Of a stretch of 64,000 nucleotides of DNA, positions 57,005-64,000 are shown piece by piece (position 1 is the first letter of the stretch; each line of letters opens with the position of its first letter). The notes below the pieces were generated by a model. It ran no database searches. It was not told the DNA's origin and worked only from the letters and a program-made list of their open reading frames with translations. The position numbers were made by a program, and so were the translations under genes. This stretch comes from Enoplolaimus lenunculus (taxonomy: Eukaryota; Nematoda; Enoplea; Enoplida; Thoracostomopsidae): NCBI GenBank assembly GCA_030248215.1, contig JASANG010002509.1:248001-312000 (forward strand), given 5' to 3'.

Positions 57005-57815
57005 GATTTCGAGCCCAAGTCGTAACTCAGCCCAATTTTGAAATTGGTTTGTCCAAGGCGAAATTACGACATAGGCTAGGCCAAGGCGGAATCATGACAG
57101 ATATATCTGTCAGTTTCCTAATTGGTTAGTTGATAGTTGTAATCCTGCTTGATTCCCCGTTGCTTAGTAAAACAAACTGTTAGGTAGCCAATAAGTGGCG
57201 ACTATTTTGCCAATCAGAAAAAAATATTCGCATCAACCAATCGTGTTTAAGTATGACATTAAGGCAGTGGCGGATCCATGGGAGGGCCACCCAGGCCGTG
57301 GCCCCCCCCCAACAGCATCTTGACAAAAATTACATAGTGTCAATTGCTGTTCTATGCTGTTTATTTCTCTGTTTTATACACAATAGTATAAGCACGCCTG
57401 AAAGTTTCGAACTCACCTTTATTTGGCCTTGGAGTTATTTATGCGCTACAATTAGGGATAATAGACATTTATGGACTCTAACAAGGGTTCAAGGACACTA
57501 CCCGCTTACGGACTCTTATTAGGGATACGGAGTCCTATTAATTGGGACTCAAAATGGGGACCCCCTCTTATTTGGGTCATTACAGCATGGGTCAAAAAAA
57601 GTTCATTACCTGTGAAATTTTGCCCCCCCCATTCTGAGATCCTGGATCAGCCACTGCATTAAGGTAGTGACCAATAACAAGGTGTACACTTGTCGCATAG
57701 CAAGAATTACGCCGTAGACTATCCCAAGTCGTAATTACGTCCTTGACTAGCCCAACTCGGAATTGTGCTAGCCAAATCCGAAATTGGGCTAAATTACGAC
57801 TTGGGCTACGACATA
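57005..57815. mobile_element. MITE-K copy interrupted by MITE-E
   Basis: GAGCCCAAGTCGTAACTC to ACTTGGGCTACGACATA. The element 57265-57656 interrupts it; the K copy at 62872-63100 shows the same locus uninterrupted. Confidence 0.7.
57265..57656. mobile_element. hAT-like MITE-E, long copy
   Basis: CAGTGGCGGATCCATGG to CTGGATCAGCCACTG, flanked by CATTAAGG at 57257-57264 and 57657-57664 (exact). 392 bp, more than twice the length of the other two copies. The extra part (about 57370-57590) includes the words ATTAGGGATA and GGACTC, so this may be the longer ancestor. Confidence 0.9.
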
Positions 57816-58132
57816 ATTGCGAATGGCACATATTTAAACTGGTTTCACATTATCGATCTTATAATTTCGTTCTGTCTATTAGACAAGTTATTTACCGGCG
57901 GTATACGGAAATAACAGATACAAAATCAATTAATTTTCCCACGAAAATATTCGTTTCTTCGTTTGTAATTATAGCGTTTATTTTGTTGAGTGTGAACTGT
58001 ACTACTGCGGTTTACATTACAATATTTGTATTCAAAAAATTGCAAAATTTGCCGTTGCAGAGCTTGCAAAATTTTTTATCCACTCAGACTTTTACGTTCC
58101 ACAACCCAACTTTAAAAAGTATACTCGGGTCG

Positions 58133-58256
58133 TTTTCGCCCGGCTCCTGGAAAATTGTCAACCTTGTGTGCTTGTCGAGTCATCGAAAACCCTTGTTTGC
58201 CTTTCGTGAAAATTTTTTAGCCCTCCAACTAACATGGTGAACAGGCTACAGGCCTG
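58133..58256. mobile_element. MITE-D copy
   Basis: Left end degraded; GAAAATTGTCAACCTTG inside and CAGGCTACAGGCCTG at the right. Confidence 0.6.
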
Positions 58257-58809
58257 ACTCTAATCTGTCTTCACCGTTAATGTCACAAGGTAAAGATTTG
58301 GTTGGTAACATTTTAATAAATAAAATCAATTATAAAGAAATATTATTTAAAATGTATTACCGCAGTATAATCAAAAACCTTTTAAATAACTTTTACTGCG
58401 TTCAGCGCTCATAATATTCCAGTTATAAATAGAGTTTCAACTAAACTCTTAAAGGTTTATATTTGGTGTTCGGAACCCGGAATTAGCGTTCTATATTTTG
58501 CCAGAAATGTATTAAAAACTATGTTTGTGATGTTGTTGTTGTTTACAGGTATTATTGTTGCGAAAAGAGTTAATTATTATCAAGACACTACCACAAAAGT
58601 AGTGTTTTCAGTGAAGAATAAGTTGTTTTTGAAAAAAAACTGATGATATAAATGATTGTTTTCTATTTTCCATTGTGTTTTGCATGTAAACAGAAATGAC
58701 ATTTTAGAACGTATTTGAGACGGACTTTATATTTTGGAAAATTTGCCAAAAAAAGTTATCGATTTTTAGAGCAAAAGTACTCTGCTCCTTGCACCCAGTA
58801 TTTATGCTC

Positions 58810-58942
58810 TACACTGCAAAAAATGGTGAGTCAAATTAACTCTATCTGTAATAGGCTCTACGGCACAAACTGAGTCAAATACGACTCCGCCAGGAACCTA
58901 TTTCACATAGAATCAGTTTGACTCACCCTTTTTTGCAGTGTA
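58810..58942. mobile_element. MITE-C, short copy
   Basis: TACACTGCAAAAAATGGTGAG to CACCCTTTTTTGCAGTGTA, 133 bp, with the central half deleted. Confidence 0.82.
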
Positions 58943-59109
58943 GTTTCCTGGGGCAGATGTAGAAATTTCGAACTGTCGCCGCCCCTGCAATATTTTATAC
59001 TGGCAAAACTTCGCGTGAGAATCGAACAAAGCACATCACGCAATTTTGTTGCTTCGTACAAATGTTTGGTTATACGTCCTACCGGTGGTGGTATCCAAGG
59101 TTTGTTGGG

Positions 59110-59279
59110 TTCGGCCTGTTGTCAAGGGGGGGGCAGTTGGACACAGCCCCCCCTCCCGCAGAAAAATTTTGGCCTCCATTACAAAATTTTCAACCGTGCT
59201 TGTAACTCATTGAAAACCCTTGAATACCCTTCCTAAATTTTTAGCCCCCCCTAGCAAGGTAACCTGGCTACGGGTCTGT
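59110..59279. mobile_element. MITE-D copy
   Basis: Left end degraded (GGCCTGTTGTCAAGGGG); AACCGTGCTTGTAACTCATTG inside; CCTGGCTACGGGTC at the right. Confidence 0.68.
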
Positions 59280-59586
59280 GTTGGTGGAGCGTGGCCCAGG
59301 TGCCAGCCTGGATTCGTCTTGTCCGATGGATCACTTCAGTAACCACGAGCATATAAGAGGGGGACGAATCGAGAGAACCTCAATAAATTCTGATGATTGG
59401 TCAAGAAAAACGCACGTTTAATAGGCTTTAGCATAACCTTATGAATCGTACAGGTCGAAAATTTTATTTCCCATAAGGTTGCACCTTCTTGAAACGAGAA
59501 TGACTACGGTTTGTTTCGTAAACAGAACTAAAATATTGATTGAAACTTTTTCTTGGTTCAAAAAAATGGTAATTAGCTAAAATTAG

Positions 59587-59718
59587 TATATATGTCGTAG
59601 CCCAAGTGTGTAATTTAGACCAATTCTGAATCGTGCAAGTCTAAGTCGTAATTTCGCTTTGTACTGGCCCAATTCAGAATTGGGCTGCATTACGAGACTT
59701 GGGCTACGACATATATTA
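59587..59718. mobile_element. MITE-K, compact complete copy
   Basis: TATATATGTCGTAGCCCAAG to CTTGGGCTACGACATATAT; 132 bp, inverted ends of about 20 bp, TA-rich borders. Confidence 0.78.
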
Positions 59719-60969
59719 CGTTGCGGGTGCCATTTGGTCACTAATACGCAGCAATGCTTCTACATACGGACGCAGGACACACACACGTGAAACTTACTTG
59801 CTATCAAGCATGTATATTTGCGAACAGTGGCCTAATATCTAAATTGGCTTCAGAGTCGGTTCGTCAAAGGTACAATATATTTGAAATTTACACCCAGCGG
59901 CGGTTAGTTAATTCAATTTTAAAATGTGTGATCAACTAATGGTGAACTATTGTCCAATGTTTATCTACCCAAAAGTTCAAATGAACATTTGATTGGGTAG
60001 TGGGGAATTATAAGCTCGAGTTGCGCTGAGCGTTAGCAGGTCCGGAGCAGTCATCTCTCATACTCCCATTCGGGGTGAGGTACCCCAAAGAGGGGACCCC
60101 AACCAGAATTTAAACGGAAAAAATTTCAGAAATATTTTTATCATCGCATGGCAAGGAATTTTGGGGGCCACTCGAGTCTGCTCATGCACTGGGCGTTAGC
60201 ATTACACCTAAACGCAGTTTAACTAGTAAACTTATTTAACGTTTAGCTTGTTTCGATTGAACAGTTCGTTTGTTTGAAAACCAAATTACTGACCATAGGC
60301 GAGTTTTTGTTCCACCACGAATGCATCGGACGGCCGCTTATATGTTGGCGGAACTGTTCTCTGGAGTAGTGACACGCGCAGAGACTGCAGATTGCATGTT
60401 AAATGCTTGTTGATTGTAAAACCAAAACGTTTCCAATATTTTGAATTCGGAAAATTTGCAATAAATATTAAAATTAAAGTTATTCGCTAAAAGAACGACC
60501 CAACTGTGTTCGCTCGTGCTATATTAACGTCAGTCACAAAGGCATAACCGTAGACGTTTGTGATAAACCCTGCTTTTTGTATTTTTGTCATTTCAGGAAT
60601 TTTTTCAACCGGTAATACAAGAACCCTTTTTAAAGTTTTACTTTACCAGTCCGTGCCTTTTTTTAGAAATCCTTGTTACTGTCTTGGACAGCCATAAACG
60701 GTTTTAATAGTTTTTCCTTTAAAACTATATATACCTAAACATTAGCTCATACAGTGCGATTATTCATATTTTACAAGTGCTATTGTGATTTGTGATTTAG
60801 CAATTCTGTTCGACTGACCCTCAAGGTTTTTATAGTATTCATGCGGCGGGCGTTTAAAAGTTTTTTGCTGATTGTTCAAAGAAAAGTTTATTTTTGGTTT
60901 GTAGTTTTCTAGTCGTTTTTGACCATATGTACGCTCTGATGCAGTATGTATGTCATGCATCAAACACCG

Positions 60970-61425
60970 ATTGGCCCAGTCGACAACTGGGACGTCCCAA
61001 ACGACAATTACTGTTCAGGACAGCACAAACAACTACTGGAATGTAGACTAATTTTGATTGGTTGTTCTGGTTTGATTATATTCGAGAAAACTGGCTTGCC
61101 ACAGTAATTATTTGGTTTCACCATAAATGCAAACTATAAATTAAACAAAGTCTATATGGGGTTGTCGTTTGGATCGTCCCAGCCGCCAATTGGAGCAAAT
61201 AGCTGTTCGGGGCACGACATATATATTTATTTAATCTATATATTAAAGCTGGAATGACCCACACATGTATTTTGGGCAACTTTCCAGCATTATTTTGTTT
61301 ACAGTATTTCTTAGAACAGAAAAATGATTGTTCTGTGAAGAGAAAATTTGCATACAGATTGCTGGTTATTCGCTAACCTTTGCGCTTGCGCAAAACCAAC
61401 TCACCAGGATATTATTGTGCAAAAA
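60970..61425. mobile_element. MITE-K-like element followed by repeat Q
   Basis: TTGGCCCAGTCGACAACTGGG to GTTCGGGGCACGACATATAT (near 61210), then Q (61235-61425) as at 53497. Confidence 0.55.
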
Positions 61426-61599
61426 CATTAAAAAAATTTTATAGTTAAGTGTTGAGTTCAATTTATCTCAGTTTTATTTTCTTAGGCAGCGTTAATTAAC
61501 AATGAAAATAATGTAATATATTTGAATGAATACTTTTTCTTGATTGTAACATATACTGATGGCTTATCAGGACTCCAACGAACACTAAGTGGGTTCATT

Positions 61600-61792
61600 G
61601 TTTTACAGAACTCAGCATTTTGAGTTGATTCAATTCATTCTGAGTTAATTAATCAACTCACCCAGAGTCAACTCGTCTCAGAGTGATACTCAACTCAACT
61701 CAGAGTAAGTTAATGTTTACTGATATTAATTCAAGAAATAACCCAACTCGCTAGATGAATTGATTAGTCAACTCATTAAAATTTACAGTGTT
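61600..61792. mobile_element. MITE-I copy
   Basis: GAGTTGATTCAATTCATTCTG inside; ends ACTCATTAAAATTTACAGTG. The left end is lost. Confidence 0.6.
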
Positions 61793-61854
61793 TTCCGTTT
61801 GAAATGCATAGACAGTTAGTCCAGCTTGTTCAGCAAATACTTCAATATTGTAGA

Positions 61855-62029
61855 CAATGGCGGATCCATGGGGGGGCACCCCGGCCGTGCCCCCCCCCAA
61901 ACAGCATCTCGACAAAAATTATATAGCAATTTTATGGCAATAGTTCGTAGTTTGTGTGTGGTTGAAAAAATTAGTTTATTACCTGTGAAATTTTGCCCCC
62001 CCCATTTTGAAATCCTGGATCCGCCACTG
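61855..62029. mobile_element. hAT-like MITE-E, copy 3
   Basis: CAATGGCGGATCCATGG to CTGGATCCGCCACTG, flanked by ATTGTAGA at 61847-61854 and 62030-62037 (exact). 175 bp. Confidence 0.92.
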
Positions 62030-62871
62030 ATTGTAGAGAGTTAAAATTGCGAAGTAGGCTCAAAATGAACTTGTGTATATACTCACTGACCGGCATATTT
62101 TTCAGCTATATAACCTACTGCGGAAGCATTTGCATGGCAAAATTTGCACAACAACGCCAGCTGATAGCGCCTTCGCGAAGCTGTCACCCCACTCTTGTCA
62201 GAACGTCCAATACTAAACCTGTGAAATTCATAGTTCGAACGGTTACTTTATAAAAAAACAATATCGCATCGAATTTCAACTCGTTTTGCCCGAGACAAGA
62301 CAGAACTTCAAGACTGAAATGAAACTTTTAAACTTTGAACCTGTATTTAAGTAATTTCTGTTTCCCATTAGGAAGCAATGTATTGTTTTGTTCAAATATT
62401 AACTTTACTACGCTGTTAATGATATGCTAACTTCATTTGATTGTTATGTGTTGATAAGTGTGAAAAACTATACTCGAAGGTAAATAAAATGCCAGATTTG
62501 TAACATTCGAGAACAATACTCGGTTGATAGCAGTATGCGACTGAACAGCAATTTCATAATTTTAAAGTATCGAAATAATTACCGAGTTTGCAAAATCTAT
62601 TGCGTTGCCCGTATTCTCAAATGTGTGTTGCAACTATCACCAGTTTTGTGATTGGTCTTGCAATTTGTCCAATCACAGACTGACAACCTTTAAAATACAG
62701 CTCATGTTCAAAATTTCGATTTACATTTACTTCTATGGAAATAGTGTTACGGTATGATCAACGAGTAAACAAGTTGTGACCCTGACAATATTGAGGTAAT
62801 AATTGTAAGCTTTCGCAAGTTTGAAAACCAATCATTGATTGGTGATAGGTGATATATGCATTTGATACTGT

Positions 62872-63100
62872 TATATATGTCGTATTTCAAATAGTAATTA
62901 GCCAAATTCCGAATTGGGCTAGTCTAATTCCGAATTGGGAATGTCCAGGGCAATCATTACGACTTGCGCTAGCCCCGGCGTAATTATTTCTATGCGACAA
63001 GTGCACGCCTTGTGATTGGTTACTACCTTAATGCCACACTCAAATACGATTGGCTGTTGCGAATACTTTTTCTGATTGGCTAAGTAATATATACGTACAA
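62872..63100. mobile_element. MITE-K copy (empty-site partner of 57265)
   Basis: Begins TATATATGTCGTATTTC, has CCAAATTCCGAATTGGGCT, and contains CCTTAATG at 63026-63033 where the copy at 57005 has the MITE-E insertion. Confidence 0.68.
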
Positions 63101-63282
63101 GGTAATTCTGTTCGTGCGAACAATTATACCTCAATGTATTAGTTTTGATACGTTTAAAAAATTCACGCATTCGCCACCGAATCAGGAACGTCTCTATTCC
63201 CCGATGAAATTTAAAATTGAAATAAATCAAAATATTTGGCTAAGTTCGCTTTAAAAACTGTACAATTTCGTGATTGTTTCAG

Positions 63283-63510
63283 GCGAATTGTATCTCGATG
63301 CAAGTCTTCGACGCGGCGGAGCGACTGCATATTTTCTAAAAATTCACGCGTTCGACGCTGACGGCAACCAAAGCGCATCCGCAGCGATGGTCACCATCTC
63401 AGTGCTCAGCGATTCGTATCCGTCTCCGGTTTTTGAGAAATCGCGGTATTCGTTTGATGTTCGCGAAGATACGCTGCCCGGTATTGCGATTGGACGAGTC
63501 AAAGCAACCG
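63283..63510 (+). CDS. protocadherin-like cadherin, exon 5 (end of EC7, start of EC8)
   Basis: Completes Gly768 and encodes residues 769-843 plus one base, phase 1 at both ends. It completes EC7 with ELYLDASL, YFLKIHAFDADGN and AAMVTISVL. The EC7 exit reads SDSYPSPVF and lacks the DxNDN linker, as at EC3-EC4. EC8 opens with SRYSFDVREDTLPGIAIGRVKAT. The donor is GTAATG after GCAACCG; the frame stays open a few codons past it, but the splice phase and domain position favour this end. The gene continues outside the window. Confidence 0.88.
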
Positions 63511-63999
63511 GTAATGCTGAAAAAAACACTGTTCGCTGAAAGCATAAATTGCACAACAGCGTCTTCAAATAGGGGGGGGCTACAACGACATGGTCCCCTT
63601 CTATAATTTTGACAGCTTTATTTCTGTGGATTAATAAATTGCAAGCTGAGACAAATTGAGGCGTAAAACAATAGCATAAGGGTTGCGCTATACTTTATTG
63701 AGCTGGACACTGGCCCGCGCCGCCGCAAGGCGCGGTGCACCGCACGCCCTACGGCTTGGGGTAATTTTTAATAAAAAATTTTGCAGCGTCGCTCGTCGAC
63801 GCCCGGCGGCGCGCTGTGGCGTGCGACAGCCTGCAGCGGTGCGCGGTGTCGTGCGGCCATTATGGCGTAACCTTAAGTCAAATAATTCACATGGCCCCCT
63901 CAAACCAGAATCGTGGCGCTACGGCCATGAAACTGCATCAGCACTAAGAAATTTGGCTTTTTACCACAAAAGCTAGGCACATGTCTTTGCTCTTTGCAG
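63511..63999 (+). other. cadherin intron 5 (candidate 3' end at window edge)
   Basis: GTAATG... A good acceptor, CTTTGCTCTTTGCAG, ends at 63999, so the next exon could begin at base 64000. The intron contains a GC-rich family P element (63678-63870); the rest is AT-rich. Confidence 0.45.
63678..63870. repeat. GC-rich family P element
   Basis: Starts GGGTTGCGCTATACTTTATT and carries CpG-dense CGCGCCGCCGCAAGGCGCGG-type sequence with palindromic GCGCGG words. The overlapping arginine- and alanine-rich frames (63683-63976 and 63688-63903) follow from composition only. Confidence 0.55.
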
Positions 64000-64000
64000 G

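Larger units (their letters stand above)
53103..63282 (+). other. cadherin intron 4
   Basis: 10,180 bp, GTAAGT...TGATTGTTTCAG. It holds MITE families A, C, D, E, I, K and Q as listed. I see nothing recognisable in 53103-53496, 53853-54261, 54563-55021, 55763-56358, 57816-58132, 58257-58809, 59280-59586, 59719-60969 or 62038-62871, except a MITE-A end fragment at 54967-55010 and a possible degraded MITE-J at 60030-60185. Confidence 0.8.

Noticed and set aside
57743-58240. 165-codon + strand frame
   Set aside because: It starts in a MITE-K end, crosses unique AT-rich sequence and ends in a MITE-D; composition is unremarkable and no domain is seen.
1-64000. Retroelements or other coding mobile elements
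   Set aside because: No reverse transcriptase, integrase, capsid or transposase-like protein, and no LTR pair, was recognised in any frame; all elements seen are short and non-coding.

Overview
This is a 64 kb window of an AT-rich animal nuclear genome using the standard code. Exons are phase-consistent and joined by GT-AG introns of 0.8 to 16 kb. Two genes are visible, and almost everything else is short non-autonomous DNA transposons (MITEs) and satellite DNA. An intact OSCP1 gene, which I recall as conserved mainly in ciliated eukaryotes, and a multi-repeat protocadherin-like cadherin point to a ciliated invertebrate. I cannot name the phylum. I saw no reverse transcriptase, integrase, LTR, transposase or prokaryotic gene.

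Layout. 1-25,129: upstream of the cadherin start codon, with no recognised gene, many MITEs, an 18-bp satellite (2738-4436) and a perfect 171-bp inverted repeat (4583-5423). 25,130-64,000: the 5' part of a non-classical cadherin gene on the + strand. It has five exons (25130-25573, 26333-27763, 36743-36938, 52872-53102, 63283-63510) encoding 843 residues: a signal peptide, seven cadherin repeats and the start of an eighth. The gene runs off the right edge. Inside its 9 kb intron 2, on the - strand, lies a complete two-exon OSCP1 gene (33516-31366, 420 aa).

Repeats. At least a dozen MITE families recur on both strands and are labelled A to Q here. Target-site duplications and terminal inverted repeats allow some classification: hAT-like (8-bp duplications: E, F, J), Tc1/mariner-like (TA: C), PIF/Harbinger-like (TTA), piggyBac-like (TTAA: L, which also carries a tRNA-like promoter segment), and an unplaced group with 8-bp duplications and GGCC ends (A and B) whose interiors hold TTAGGC hexamers.

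The most striking object is one family A copy in intron 3 (37756-41984). Its interior has been amplified into a roughly 3.6 kb tandem array of a 62-bp unit, which was then hit by a 497-bp Harbinger-like MITE. It shows a MITE turning into satellite DNA inside a gene. No new protein-coding system was found; the novelty here is in repeat biology and gene nesting.
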